A DNA stretch of 64,000 nt from Megamerina dolium (GCA_963854835.1 OY978525.1:42861554-42925553); one strand, 5' to 3'; numbered from the stretch's first letter, positions 49,530-62,753 are shown. Made by a program: numbers and translations. Notes: generated by a model from the letters alone, not told the origin.

Positions 49530-52500
49530 CGGAGATTGGCTACCCTATATTGAAATCTCCCCACCATTTGGTAAACCATTAAAATTTTTGATCGATACAA
49601 GATCTTTGTCTTCTTTTATTAACCCCAAATACATAAAACCCACCGATAAAGAAAATTGTCAACCAGTGACAATAAAAACAGTTCTAAACACATACAACTT
49701 AAATCAAAAAGGTACATTACGAACATTTAGTGAATTCAATCAAGACGGATGTTTAGATTTTCTATTATTTAAATTTCACAGCTATTTCGACGGACTTCTA
49801 GGCATAAATGCACTCACCCGTATAGGTTCAAATATAGACCTAGAAAACAAAGTACTTCGAACAAAAACCTGTTCAATTAACCTTAAATATAAACCAAATC
49901 TCCCGTCTGGAAAACACACAATACCAGCGTAATCTAAGCAAATTATAAAAATTCCTGTAAATACAGAAAAAGGCGACATCTTTATAAATTCAATAAACAT
50001 AAATTCATTCCTTTATATATCTGATGGTAATTACCAGGCAAAAGACTGGCACAGCCTAGTAGAAATTACTAACATATCCGATTCAGAACAAATATTCTTC
50101 CTAGAACAACCAATCAAAACTCAAATCTACAACTCCACTAATTTCATTGAAGTAAATTGCCTTGAGATAAACCCAGACCTATCTCAACACCAAGCCGAAC
50201 TTAATAACTTCGACACTACCAATAACGATACAGGTAAAATGTTAGATCTCTCAGAATTATTAAGAACAGATCACATAAATTCTGAAGAAAAAACGGCACT
50301 GCTGAAACTATGCAAAAGATTCGAAAAAGTTTTCTACAGTGAAGGCCAAAATCTGACCTTCGCCAATGAGGTAAAACACAAAATTTCCACAGTAGACGAT
50401 ATACCCATTCATACCAAATCAAACAGATACCCTTTTGTACACAAAGAAGAAGTCAAACGTCAAATAACGAAAATGCTAGAACAAGGTATAATTAGACATA
50501 GCTTTTCCCCATGGAGCTCACCAGTATGGATCGTTCCAAAAAAAATTGATGCTAGCGGAAAACAGAAATGGAGGCTCGTAATAGACTACAGGAAACTTAA
50601 CGAAAAATCATTTCAGATAGATATCCTTTACCTAATATAAGTGACATATTAGACAAATTAGGAAAATGTATGTACTTTTAAACCCTGGACCTTGCCAGTG
50701 GATTCCATCAAATTGAAATGAATCCAAAGGACATACCAAAAACGGCCTTCACAGTCGAAGGAGGACACTATGAGTACATCAGGATGCCCTTCGGCCTAAA
50801 GAATGCCCTTTCAACTTTCCAACGTGTCATGGACAACGTTTTAAAAGATCTTGTTGGTAAAGTCTGCCTAGTTTATCTAGATGACATCATCATCTTCTCA
50901 ACCTCACTACAAGAACACATTTTAAACCTAGGCCTTGTAGTTGAAAAATTAGAAACTTCTAACTTTAAAATACAACTTGATAAATCAGAATTTAAAAAAA
51001 AGAAATATCCTTTTAAGGCCACATCGTCTCAACAGAAGGCATCAAGCCAAACCCATCTAAAATTCAATGCATTCAAAATTATCCAATTCCCCGCACACAA
51101 AAAGAAATAAAAGGATTTTTAGGTCTTCTTGGATATTATCGCAAATTTATAAAAGACTTTGCAAAATTAACGAAGCCCCTCACAGAATGTCTAAAAAAAG
51201 GTAGAACAGTTAATCTAAACGAGAATTACATTAAAACCTTTCAAATATGTAAGAATATTCTAACAAATGACCCAATTTTGCAATACCCAGACTTCACCAA
51301 ACCATTTATATTAACAACGGATGCAAGTAACTTCGCTCTCGGCGCAATATTATCCCAAGGTCGTATAGGAAGTGATAGACCCATATGCTACGCCAGTCGT
51401 ACGTTATCAGAATCTGAGATAAACTATTCGACAATAGAAAAAGAATTATTAGCAATTGTTTGGGCAACCAAATATTTTCGACCATATCTTTATGGCCACA
51501 AATTTCAAATAGTCACAGACCATAGACCTCTAACTTGGCTAATGAGCCTCAAAGAACCCAATTCCAAATTAGTTAGATGGAGATTAAAACTTGAGGAATT
51601 CGATTATGAAATCGTCTATAAAAAAAGGTAAATTGAACTCCAATGCAGATGCCCTCAGTAGAGCAAAAATTAACGACCCCCACGATAATCCAATCGAAGT
51701 AAATCTAAATGATGCAAATACGGAAAACGCCACTTCTGGGTCAACATTCCACTCTGCGGAAGAAAACCTAGACAATGGAATAGCAATTTCAGAAAGACCC
51801 TTAAATGATTTCAACCTTCAAGTCATCCTGGAAGTATCCACAGATCCTCCCAGCACAACTGTAACTCTTCTATTTAGAAATAAGCAAAGGCGAATTATCA
51901 AACAGCCAAATTTTACAGAAGAAGAAATAACAAACATACTCAAAACATATCTAGCCCCCAACAAACTCACAGCAATCTATACAGACGACAACACTTTCGC
52001 ATTAGTACAATCCTCATACTCCCAATTCTTTTCAAACAGTCGACTTTTTCGCATAATAAGATGCACAAATATCCTTACAGACGTGACAGAAGCCGACGAA
52101 CAGGAAAATATCATAAGAGACTATCACAATAGATCAAATCATAGAGGAATCGATGAATCATATCTCCATTTAAAAAGAGAATATTATTTCCCATTTATGA
52201 AAAATAAAATAACACAGACAATTAATAATTGCGAAAAATGCAAAACCTTAAAATACGACAGGAACCCACAAAAATTAGCATATCAAAAAACAGAAATACC
52301 CAATAAACCATTAGACATCGTCCATATAGACATTTATAGCATAAATCACCACCAAATCCTAACAATAATTGACAAATTCTCAAAATTTGCAACTGGAATT
52401 ACCCTGACAGCCGGAACAAGCATAGTTGTACTTAGGGCTTTCAAAGACTTCATAGCACAGCATGGTATACCCAAGAAGGTAGTTTGCGACCAAAGCGTAG

Positions 52501-53472
52501 AATTTACAGCAAACATATTCAAAGATTTTTGTTCGCAATATCAAATCGAGCTTCATATAACGTCGTTTCAACAAACCAGCAGCAACGCACCTGTTGAAAG
52601 ACTACATTCTACTTTAACAGAGATATACAGAATTATCCTTACTGCAAAGAAGGAAACAAACTTACCAGCCGAACACGAAGACATATTCCAAGAAACACTT
52701 ATTACATACAATAACTCAATACACTCAACCACAAAACACACTCCATTCGAACTTTTCACAGGGAAAACCCATGAATTTAATACTACTATCCCATTCAGTA
52801 GCTCAGCCGTAGCTCAGTGGTTAGTGTGTTCGCCTTCTGATCTGTAGGTCGTGGGTTCAATCCCCGGCTGATGCATAACAAATTTAATATCGAAAAGATT
52901 TTTCTTTCGAATGGTACCCACCTGTCGGCAAGCAATTGGCAATTCTTCCGACAGTAACAACTTGCCATGAAAAAGCTTCTTAAAGAACTCTGTGACAAAG
53001 CTCAGAAAAAGTGATGTCACAAGTGTTCTGCCGTTCGGAACCGGCTAAAATAAGTAGGTCCCTTCTAATACTGTCCAAATTTAAGACGCACAACAGTAAT
53101 GGAAGAGAAGCTCGGCCAATGAGTCCTTTGGGGCTTTAAGTGCCACATATTTATTTTTTTTTTATCCCATTCAATAATGAACACGGATATCTTGTCAAGC
53201 TAAATGAGTATAAAGAAAAGATATTCCCAATAATAAAAAATAAAATTGAAGCTCTTATCCATCGAAACATTGAAAAATTAAATTTATCTATGGAAGACCC
53301 GAAAGACTTCGAAGAGAACAAAACTATTTTCAGGCGTGAATGCAGGAGAAATAAAATTACACCTAGATTTAGTAAACACAAAGTTCAGAAAAATAACAAA
53401 ATCACTATCATTACATCAGACAATAAAAAACTCCATAAAGGCAGAATCATGAAAAAACGCAAATTCACCTAA
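49530..53472 (+). pseudogene. pol: pol of element D, split by a SINE
   Basis: The protease has IDTR at about 49591-49602 where IDTG is required, so the active-site glycine is Arg. RT begins near 50240; it has FSPWSSPVWIVPKK, a frameshift near 50630 and the catalytic YLDD at 50874-50885. Another frameshift near 51000 precedes RNase H ([28 protein letters not shown]). The integrase zinc domain is near 52140-52250 (CEKCKTLK). The core has VHIDIYS (52321), CDQSVEFTANIF (52487) and VERLHSTL (about 52593). A SINE interrupts it after EFNTTIPF; the code resumes at 53163 with FNNEHGYLVKL and runs to 53472. Confidence 0.9.
52798..53162 (+). mobile_element. tRNA-derived SINE, copy 3 (full length), in integrase of D
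   Basis: 365 bp between direct repeats TATCCCATTCA (52787-52797 and 53163-53173). Box A TAGCTCAGTGG is at 52810-52820 and box B GGTTCAATCCC at 52854-52864, in correct order and spacing for a tRNA head. The 3' end is CACATATTTATT plus T10. An internal TTTTT near 52899 could stop polymerase III early. The pol code continues after it, which proves insertion. Confidence 0.93.
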
Positions 53473-53489
53473 AAACACCATTTCTCTTA

Positions 53490-54305
53490 CAGAGCACACC
53501 TTTCAAAGGCTAACGAAATAATCATTAGGGACCTAAATGATAACCAGGGACTTCTTAAATTCGACCTAGGACCTGCACGAATAATAGACAGACATAACAA
53601 CCTCATACATATAGTAAACCTAGCCGAATTTGACAAAGCAATTTACAGAATCTCAAAAGCCGTTGATGAACTCGAATAGGACATACCGTAACTAGCTCAA
53701 TTGGAATAACCAAATTAAAACTTAACGAGCTCAGAACTAAATTAGAAACCATCTCCCCAATAAGAAGAATACGGCGCGGACTTATTGACGGACTAGGAAC
53801 AGTAGTTAAAATCATAACAGGATACATGGACAACACTGACGCAATCCAAATAAACTCTCAAATTGAAAAATTGCAATCTAATGAAGAAAACATTGAAAAC
53901 ACTCTAATGGAACAAAACACAATCAACACTCAAATGATTCAAAGACTCAAAAACATTACAGACCACATCAACACACAACAAGACAATATAGAGAAAATTC
54001 TGAACAGAAACATAGAAATAGAAAGCAATAATATTAGAAAAAATAACGATATTATTACTGATATACAACATATAAATCTAATTAATTACAATATAGACCT
54101 ATTAAGTAACCACTTATCTAATATAGCAGACTCAGTACTACTTGCAAAACTGAATATTATATCAAAATTTATACTTAACCACGAAGAACTTATGTATTTT
54201 TTCAAAAATTTTTCAAAAACAATCAATTGAAGTAAATTCTTATGAACAATTGTACGAACTACTAGGCCTTCAAGCCTATTACAATAACACCAATATCATA
54301 TTTAA
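53490..54305 (+). pseudogene. env: env N-terminal part of element D
   Basis: A candidate splice acceptor (TTTCTCTTACAG, ending near 53493) precedes env code, fitting the spliced env mRNA of errantiviruses. GPARIIDRHNNLIHIVNLAEF is near 53572, then stops near 53679. A basic RRIRRG cleavage-like site is followed by LIDGLGTVVKIITG near 53770-53820. A long Asn/Ile-rich helical region follows (53826-54230). A frameshift near 54228 leads to ELLGLQAYYNN, and the code is cut at 54306 by the mariner. The membrane anchor is not present. Confidence 0.82.
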
Positions 54306-54350
54306 TAAAGGGTTATCCATTTCGCGGTTTCAAAAGTATAGGGCTAGAAT

Positions 54351-57066
54351 CAGTGTTGCCGTTCCAAAAAATTATTTTCTACCAAATTTCTTTTAAAATT
54401 CTACCAAAATAATTTTTCATGGATAATAATTTTCTGAGATCAACAGTTGTTTATTTATATATTGTAGTTTTAACAAAAAAATTTTTATATATTCATATAT
54501 ACATTCATAGTACAAAAATCAATGAAACAATTAATATTAAAAAAAATTTGACTTTGAAACATTCATATGTTTCTTCATATGTTATTTTCCATAAGGTACA
54601 TGTATGCATTATATACTATACCTACAATAAATAAGGAACATTTGTATCACGCTTTTACATTTCAGCCTTTCAGTTGCGTAAATTGAAATCATATGAGAAA
54701 AAATATTAAAAATAACTACTCGCAGACCATATTGCCTTACTTTTTGAATTATCTAACTCTGCGGCTAGCATTACATTATTAATTATACGAAAGTCTAGTT
54801 TATTTCTTTTTTTTGTTTTAATTAAAGCGAATTCCGAAAACATACGCTCAGCAGCTGCGGAGCTATGTGGTAAGGTCAAAAGAATAAAAACAAATTCACA
54901 TAACTCTTTGAAACAATTCTCATTCATACCGTTTTTAATGTCGTAAACCTTTCCCCAAAAACTATTTATGTCCATTTCACTGGACAAATTTGTGTGAGAT
55001 AGCCTTAAAATACTCCACTGTGTCATTATTTTTTCTGGGTCGCAGTTTACTAAATTTGAAAATTTATTCACAAGCGGTAAAATATTTATTTCGGAACTGC
55101 ATACTACTTGATGTGGAGTTATGATCGATAACAACTGTAGATCATCGCTCGCAAAATCAAATCGGGAATTAATTTGCTTCAGCAACTCACGATAAAAAAA
55201 TAAAACATCAGATTTTATCTTAAGCTTTTGTGACATCGTAAGATCTGCGCATTTCAAGAAGTTTTCAGCCTTGTAACCAACAAATATATTTTCTATAGGT
55301 AAATAGTTATTTTCATCGTTAAAATTCACTTGAGACAAACAACTAATATTTTTCACGAAATCGTTTTTAAGAAAATGGCTCATAATTAATTTAAAATTTG
55401 TTTCAATATGAGAATATAAATATGGCAGTCGGACCTTTTCCGACTGGAACTCTTTGTTCAAATTATTTATGATATTTAAAATATACGAAAGAAAGAGAAA
55501 ATGAGCTTTAGTTTCAGTATTCATTGAATTCACCAAGTCAGGAGTACGAATTCCCCCAACTTCTATGCAGCACGAAATGAAGTACAGCCGTAAACTATCC
55601 CACTGCTCAATTATTCTGTTGATTACGGACTCTAAAGAAAGCCATCTGGTTTGCGATATACCGAGTATTTTATGAGGCTTAACACTACAGTATTCTTGGA
55701 ATTCTTTAAAACTATTAATTCGATTTGAGCTATGTGAAAAAAAAGTATATATATTTCTACACAACTTTTCAACCTCAAGAGGTAGCTTTTTGCACGCATA
55801 CGCAGAACATAAGTGCAATTAATGGCAGCCTTGCAATTTATGTAAAATAAATCAACTTCGTTCTTCAGCTTCGTTTTTAAGCCATTGAAGTCATCTGCCA
55901 TTACACTAGCTCCATCAGTGGCGAGACCAATTAAGTTCGTAATAGGTATCTCATATTTCAAAAAAAAACTTTTAATTGTCTCAAAAATTGTAGCAGAATC
56001 GCACTTGGTTAATTCCAATAAACTTAAAAACCTGTCGCGAACAATGCGAGATTGTGAATCTACATACCGCACGACTAATACAAGCGACTTTTTTGATGAG
56101 ATGTCTGTGGTCTCGTCCACTATAAGCGAAAATTTGCTGGATCTCAGCGAGGAATCGATTTGTGTCAAAGCTTTCGTACCTAGGGCTTCGGCGACTTCTG
56201 TGGACTTAGTGCGCGCGCATTTAAGCGCTTTGGCAATCGCAGAGTCCGGACAGCATTCAGCCAGCAGTTTAGGCAAAAAGTCCATTAACAAAAATGGTAC
56301 TTTATGTTGAATGCAGAACATTACCATTGTTAATTCTGCTAAATATACTTGCTGTTGTATGCCACGTTTTTCGTTAGTTAAAAAAGTATCCAATTTTAAT
56401 TGCGAGTTCTTATTGTTCAAATTTTGCTTGTGCGTGTTGTTGGTTGCATGCCTTCTGAGATACGTTAGGTGGCTTATTAACGTTTTTTCGCAGGCCACAC
56501 AATAGGCGCGACCCTCATTTTCTTGAAGCCACGGGAATTCCTTTATCCATTCCGGCCGGAATTTTCTGCAACCTGATGAAGTGCTGCGTTGCAAAAATCG
56601 TGAAAACAATATGTTTTCATATATTATTAAAATAAATGCTGCAGTTCTTACCTATCCATTTCCACAAATTTTGACACCTTACTTCAAGCGCGCAAGCCTT
56701 TAATGTGAATAAAATTCGAAGATGATGCAATTTCGAGGACATTTCAAATTTAACACACTCATGCTTTTTCACTCACTCTCCTTTTGTAAGTGGATACAAG
56801 TGATCTGACGGCATAATACGCAAATGTTTGTTGCGTTCCCACTCATATTACCTACATACTCGTATGTCATAAAAAAGCAGTAATGCCAGACGGTTTATTT
56901 TCAAGGATTGCCAGACTTTTCTTCAGGATTTTGTGGATTTTGTGTTTTAGCAACTTTTCTGGAGAAAATCTACCAAATCGAAAACAATTCTACCATTCTA
57001 CCAAAACTGAAAATTGTAAATAAAATCTACCAAATTTGGTAGAATTCTACCAAAACGGCAACACTG
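54351..57066 (-). mobile_element. hAT transposon nested in the mariner
   Basis: 13-bp inverted ends CAGTGTTGCCGTT (54351-54363 and 57054-57066) are flanked by exact 8-bp duplications GCTAGAAT at 54343-54350 and 57067-57074, the hallmark of hAT insertion. Subterminal regions at both ends are rich in TCTACCAAA repeats. Its length is 2716 bp. Confidence 0.95.
54706..56609 (-). pseudogene. hAT transposase, one frameshift
   Basis: The N-terminus at 56609-55632 has a BED-type zinc finger (CVACEKTLISH, then HATNNTHKQN). The catalytic region starts with LIVDETTDISSKKSLVL and continues with LIGLATDGASVM. A frameshift near 55790, around the second half of the core, joins the part at 55818-54706. That part ends in the hAT dimerisation motif (LPHSSAAAERMFSEFALIKT). 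Only this single break separates the two halves, so the copy is comparatively young. Confidence 0.9.
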
Positions 57067-57135
57067 GCTAGAATTCGACATCTGTCAAACTGAGTTGTTA
57101 AAACAATTTCTTTCTTTTTCAGTTCAAAGTCTGAC

Positions 57136-58194
57136 ATGGATCGCTTAACTATCGCACAACGCATTAAAATTGTAAAAACCTACTACAAAAATGGTGATTC
57201 TTCCACAGCCACATATCGTGCTTTAAGAGGAGATTATGGTTTACATAATCGTCCAACTACGCAAGCAATTGGCAAAATTGTGAAGAAATATGAAGAGACT
57301 GGATCGGTTACAGATATTGTAAGGCCTGTGCATCATCGTTTCGCTCGTACCACCGAAAATATCGCTGCTGTAAGTGAAAGTGTTGCCGAAGACCCGAATG
57401 TGTCGATTCCTCGTCGTTCTCAGGAATTAGGACTGTCTTACGGCACATTATGGCGTATTTTGCATATGGATCTACACCTACATTCATATAAAATCCAGCT
57501 CACACAACTACTGAAGCCAGCTGACCATTCACAACGTCGTAGATGCGTCGAATGGGTGCTTGAACAACAGGCGGTGGACGGCGATTTTTCGAACAAAATT
57601 TTCTTCAGCGAGAAGCACATTTCTCACTCGGTGGGTATGTTAACAAACAAAATTGTCATATTTGGGGTTCTGAGAATCCTCAAGTAATTGAAGAGAGGCC
57701 ACTACATCCACAAAAAGTCACTGCTTGGTGCGCTCTTTGGTCCGGAGGTGTGATTGGACCTTTCTTCTTCGAAAACGACTGTCACCGTCAATTCGGAGCG
57801 TTATGGTCATATGATAACCGACTTTTTTTGCTTGCTATTGAAGAATACGACTTAGAGAATATGTGGTTTCAACAAGACGGTGCCACATGCCACACAACTC
57901 GAGCGAATTGGGCTTTATTGCAAGAGAAATTTTCTGGCAGCGTAATTTCTCGTCGTGGCGATATCAAGTGGCCACCAAGATCATGCGATTTGACACCGCT
58001 TGTCTTTTTTTTGTTGGGCTACGCGAAAGACCGTGTTTATGCAGATAAACCTTTAACTCTTGAGCACCTAAAAACCAACATTCATCACGTTATGGCTGAG
58101 ATACCAATATGTGTCAAAAAGTGGTCGAAAATTACCTCAAAAGATTCGATGCTTGCAACAATTCGCGTGGTGGTCATTTAAATGATGTAGTATT
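57136..58194 (+). pseudogene. Mariner transposase (DD41D type), inactive
   Basis: A helix-turn-helix N-terminus (LTIAQRIKIVKTYYKNG) is followed by RSQELGLSYGTLWRIL. The first catalytic aspartate block (normally FSDEAHF) reads FSEKHIS because one base is missing near 57611; the frame then runs to a stop at 57687. The second block resumes at 57750 and keeps WFQQDGATCHT. The third aspartate, 41 residues later in LTPLD, is Val here (LTPLV). The end of the frame is shifted again near 58160. Two of the three catalytic residues are therefore lost. Confidence 0.9.
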
Positions 58195-58512
58195 TCACAC
58201 ATAATGTCAACGTTCAAACTTAATAATAAAAAAGAAATATCATGATAAAAAATATTTTATATGTGTTTTATTTATATTTACTTTTGAAACCGCAAAATGG
58301 ATAACCCTTTCATTTCATTCCGTGAAAGTCAACAATAAGAGTGGACGTGTTTGATAGAGTCGGAAAAGTTATTGTTTTCGGTAAAAAAAAAAAAATTAAT
58401 ATTTTGCGAAAAGACGCTAAGAAACTCAAGGAGTTATTTCGGTGTTTTTTTTTTTTTTTGTATAAAAAAAATAAATAAATATAATATCGTTTGCAAACAT
58501 TTTGTTTATAAT

Positions 58513-60125
58513 ATGAGTGTTCAGCGCTCTCCTCTCCGGCATCGGCAATCGCCTGTTAATGTGTGTGTAAACAATAATTTGCAATCACCCGCGCAAACCC
58601 CCCCGATAAGTGCATTATCAAAAAAAACCAGTTGATACACACTGCACAAGTGAAAGTAACAGTGCAAATCTTTTGCCTGTACATATTCCTCACTCTAACA
58701 CTACATCAAAACTTGCAACAACAATAAATACAGACAAAAAAAATAATTTGTTCTCTCGTGATATACTATCTCCCTCTATACCGTGGAGTGTACAATGCGC
58801 TTCTCCTGCTGTAACACCAACAGCTACAACATCAAAGCAAACAAAGAACGGCCTTTCTACTGAAGTGCATGACCCAGTAGTTAAAGCAACTAGTACGATG
58901 ACAAATAAAGAGCCAGTTGCTGTTCAAACTGGAATCGATCGCTACATTACTGTAGTAAAGCGCAAAAGAAGTCCACAAAATTCAAAACAAATGAATACAA
59001 CAAAAATTCAAAAGCAGAACACTGCCTCTATTAGTTCGGAAAATAGATACGCTTTGCTTTCAGGTGATGAAAGTGACGAAAATATTATCTCCAAGAAAAA
59101 TTTTAAACCCCCACCCATTTTCTTAAGAGAACGCAACTCAGATAAGTTGATTTCTAGAATTATAAGTCTTATAGGACCAAAGAATTTCCACGTTGTTCCT
59201 ATTCGCAAAGGCCAAATTAAGGAAACGAAAGTGCAAATCTACAGCGAAACTTATTATCGCAAAGTAATTGCGGAATTTGATGCTGTAAAAAAAATTACTA
59301 CACATATCAGCTAAAAAGTAGTAAGGGCTTAATCGTTGTACTCAAAGGCGTCGAACCCAACATTGACATTAACGTAATCAAACTTGCTCTTCAGGAAGAA
59401 GGGTTTCAAGCCAAAACAGTATTCAACATTCTCAACAAGAGCAATATACCTCAACCGTTATATCGTATTGAGCTTCAGCCTGAAACAAAACCCCTAAAAA
59501 AAGGTGAAGTACACCCCATATATAAAATTCGATATTTATTGCATCGCAAAATCACAATCGAAGAACCCCATAAGAGAACTGGACCTCCTCAGTGCAAGAA
59601 TATGGACATACTAAGACATATTGTACCCTGCCAGCGGTTTGTGTGATTTGTGGAGATCTCCATAAATCAAACATATGCCCAAAATCTAAAGGCGATGCTG
59701 GCATGAGAAAATGCAGCAATTGTGGAGGTAATCACACCGCAAATTATAGAGGTTGCCCAGTATATACAACCCTAAAGCTAAATTTCTCCGCTAGCAATCA
59801 ACCTCTAAAACCAGTTGAGCAAACTCAGATAGCCAACTCAAGTAAGAGACAAAACATTGATGCAACACAATTCTTCTCTGCAATCCCAAACAAGAATCAA
59901 ACCAATTCATACGCTAGCGTGTTAAAACAAAACCCACACCAACAAAGCAATGTAAATAATGAGCAGAAACACTCACTGCCCACCCAACAGCCAAGTACCT
60001 TTGAACATTTGCTTCAAACATTAATTCAGAATATGAACCAATTCATGAACTCAATGCAAACAATGATGAAAGAAATGATGAAAAATCAATCGATGTTACT
60101 CCAAACATTGCTATCCAGACCATGA
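58513..60125 (+). pseudogene. Jockey ORF1 (Gag-like, zinc knuckles)
   Basis: The ATG at 58513 begins MSVQRSPLRHRQSP. Frameshifts occur in A-runs at 58618-58626 and 59285-59292, and a small deletion near 59600 damages the first knuckle. The second and third knuckles are CVICGDLHKSNIC and CSNCGGNHTANYRGC, the spacing usual for Jockey ORF1. A Gln/Asn-rich tail with a Met-rich helix ends at TGA 60123-60125. The protein binds element RNA. Homopolymer shifts could be assembly errors. Confidence 0.85.
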
Positions 60126-62753
60126 GTTGTCTCAAGATATGCCACTGGAACGCCAACGGCTTAAGCCGTTGGAGCTAATTCAATTCCTTGAATTCAGCCA
60201 AATCGACATAATGATGATATCTGAGACCCATTTCACTGACAAAAATTGCTACCAAATACCATATTACAAACTGTACACCACAAATCATCCGCATGGTAAG
60301 GCACGCGGAGGAACTTCCATATTGATAAAAAGCAGAATAAAACATCATGTTCTCGAAGATTTCAGTAGCGTCTACTTGCAAGCAACATCTATATGCCTGG
60401 AAGAATACATCTCTAAGCTAGTAATATCTGCGATATACTGTCCCCCAAGATACAGTATAACCGAACAGCAATATAAAGAATTTTTCTCAACTCTTGGTAG
60501 CAAATTCTTGGTTGCTGGCGATTTCAACGCCAAACACACTCACTGGGGCTCCCGCTTAATAACTCCAAAAGGCAGAAGACTATGTTCAATCATCACTAAC
60601 CACGGCTACGATGTTATTTCAAATGGTCAACCGACATATTGGCCGACGGACAAGAGGAAAATACCCGATCTCATAGACTTTGGAGTCGCCAAAGGTTTGC
60701 AGATGGAAAATATCTCCACAGAGTGTAATTATGATCTATCATCTGACCACTCACCCACGGTAATATCTATAAAATCACCAAGCCCCCAAGGCATTTGCGT
60801 TAGAAAGAAAAGAGACTGGTTAAAATTCAAGAAATATATAAACTCCCATCTTCCTCTGAGTACTGTATTAAGAAATGGACACGATGTAGACTCAGCACTC
60901 GAAAAATTCAACCAGCTGCTCTCATTAGCTCTCAGCTCAGCCACCCGCACAAAGGTATGCAAGCAATCAAACTATAACCCATACACACCAGCCGATATTG
61001 AATTGCTAGTAAGACAGAAAAGAAGACTCCGAAGACAATGGCAAGAATTCAGATCACCGAATCTGAAAACACAGCTACAGCACTGCACTCGAAAGTTAAA
61101 GCAAGCCTTAAAAAATAAAAAAAACAAAGAGTTAGAAGAGCACATAGCGAAATTAACACCAGGTGAAGCGTCAGACTACTCTTTGTGGAAATCAGCAAAA
61201 AACTCAAATCGGCCAATTCTCACTGATTCCTCCATCCGTTTGAGTGACGGTAATTGGGCTAGAAGCAACTGTGAGAAGGGTTTGGCTTTTGCAAACCACC
61301 TAAAAAGTGTGTTTACACCCAATCCACCCTCTTCACAGTCCTCATTACCAAAATTAACTTCTCAACCTTGCTCAATAACGCTCACAATTAAAAAAAAGGA
61401 CATATTCAAAGCAATTTATAAAGATTTAAACCCAAAAATATCACCTGGTCCAGATAAAATTACCGGTAAAATGATAAAAGAGCTACCTCCGGCTTTAGTA
61501 ATTCATCTCATACACATTTTCAATGCTATCCTTCGTATTAAACACTATCCCAAATGCTGGAAATCTTCAAAAATTATTATGATAGCAAAACCAGGAAAAG
61601 GCCCTACAAAAGTTGCTTCGTACAGACCTATCAGCCTCCTGCCTCTACTCTCTAAAGTATTCGAAAAGCTACTTGTCATGAATATAACTCCATTTATTAA
61701 TCTCAACCAACTGATTCCTCAACATCAGTTTGGATTTAGAAAACAGCACGGGACAATAGAACAAGTCCACCGCATTGTAACTCTGATAAGGAACACTTTT
61801 GAAGAAAAAAAGTATTGCTCAGCTGTCTTTCTTGATATCACTCAAGCTTTCGATAAAGTATGGCACGATGGCCTTATTTACAAACTTAAACTATTACTGC
61901 CTGCAAATGTCTCCTCATTGCTTAGTAGCTACCTCACGAAAAGACAATTTCTCGTACATCACAAGGATTACACAACAAATCCATTGGATATTCACGCTGG
62001 CGTTCCTCAAGGAAGCGTTTTGGGCCCCTTACTGTATCTCTTATACACTACAGATATGCCCAGCAATAACTATACATTTATATCGACCTTTGCAGATGAT
62101 ACGGCAATATTGTGCTCTCGCTCTAACCCCATAGAAGCTACTAAACTCCTGCAGACTCATATCGATTCTCTCGAAATCTGGCTAGCAAAATGGCGTATAA
62201 AAGTCAATGAATCAAAGAGCGTACATGTAACCTTCACGCTAAGGCCAGATACATGTCCCCCACTTAAAATTAATGGCCACAATGTTCCTCAACAAAGTAC
62301 TTGCGTATTCACCTCGAGAGAAGCCTGACCTGGAAAAATCACATAGAGGCAAAGAAAACTCAGATCAAGCTTAAAATTAATCAGTTATGGTGGCTGATAC
62401 ACAAAAGATCAAAGTTGAATCTTGAATACAAAGTGCTATTATATAAAGCAATCCTGAAGCCAATCTGGACTTATCGTATTCAGTTTTGGGGCACCGCATC
62501 TCCCTCAAATATCGAAAAATTGCAGCGAATACAATCCAAGTGTCTGCGAATTATTGTAAATGCGCCTTGGTATATGAGGAACGTTAACATCCATCGAGAT
62601 TTAAATGTACCCACAATTTCTGAGGAAGTTGCAATGTCTTGCAGAAGCTACATCCAAAAATTACACATTCATCCGAATCCCCTTGCTAGGCAATTATTTC
62701 TGAGCACTTGGCATCGTCGATTAAAAAGAAAAGACACACTGAATATGCTGTGA
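60122..62753 (+). pseudogene. Jockey ORF2 (endonuclease and reverse transcriptase), copy J1
   Basis: The likely start ATG 60122-60124 overlaps the ORF1 stop as ATGA and gives MSCLKICHWNANGL. A one-base shift at a 16-bp palindrome (60155-60170) moves into the long frame that runs to 62328. Endonuclease: VAGDFNAKHTHWGS and SSDHSPTVI. RT: YRPISLLPLLSKVFEK, FLDITQAFDKVW, GVPQGSVLGP and FADDTAIL near 62090. A frameshift near 62310 leads to the C-terminal part (62301-62753). With these two shifts corrected the gene would be nearly intact. Confidence 0.92.

Larger units (their letters stand above)
54307..58310 (+). mobile_element. Mariner of the DD41D (rosa-like) type, carrying a hAT
   Basis: Inverted 32-base ends at 54307-54338 and 58279-58310 (AAAGGGTTATCCATTT…) differ at one position. 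TA precedes the left end inside env code; the right flank reads TC, so the right target TA is lost. Removing the nested hAT and its duplicate leaves about 1.28 kb, the normal mariner size. The transposase lies in the right part on the plus strand. Confidence 0.88.

Noticed and set aside
52805..52875. Possible tRNA gene (box A and box B in order)
   Set aside because: The head is repeated with the same 3' body at 12918 and 35461, and no clean cloverleaf or anticodon stem forms. It is the SINE promoter.
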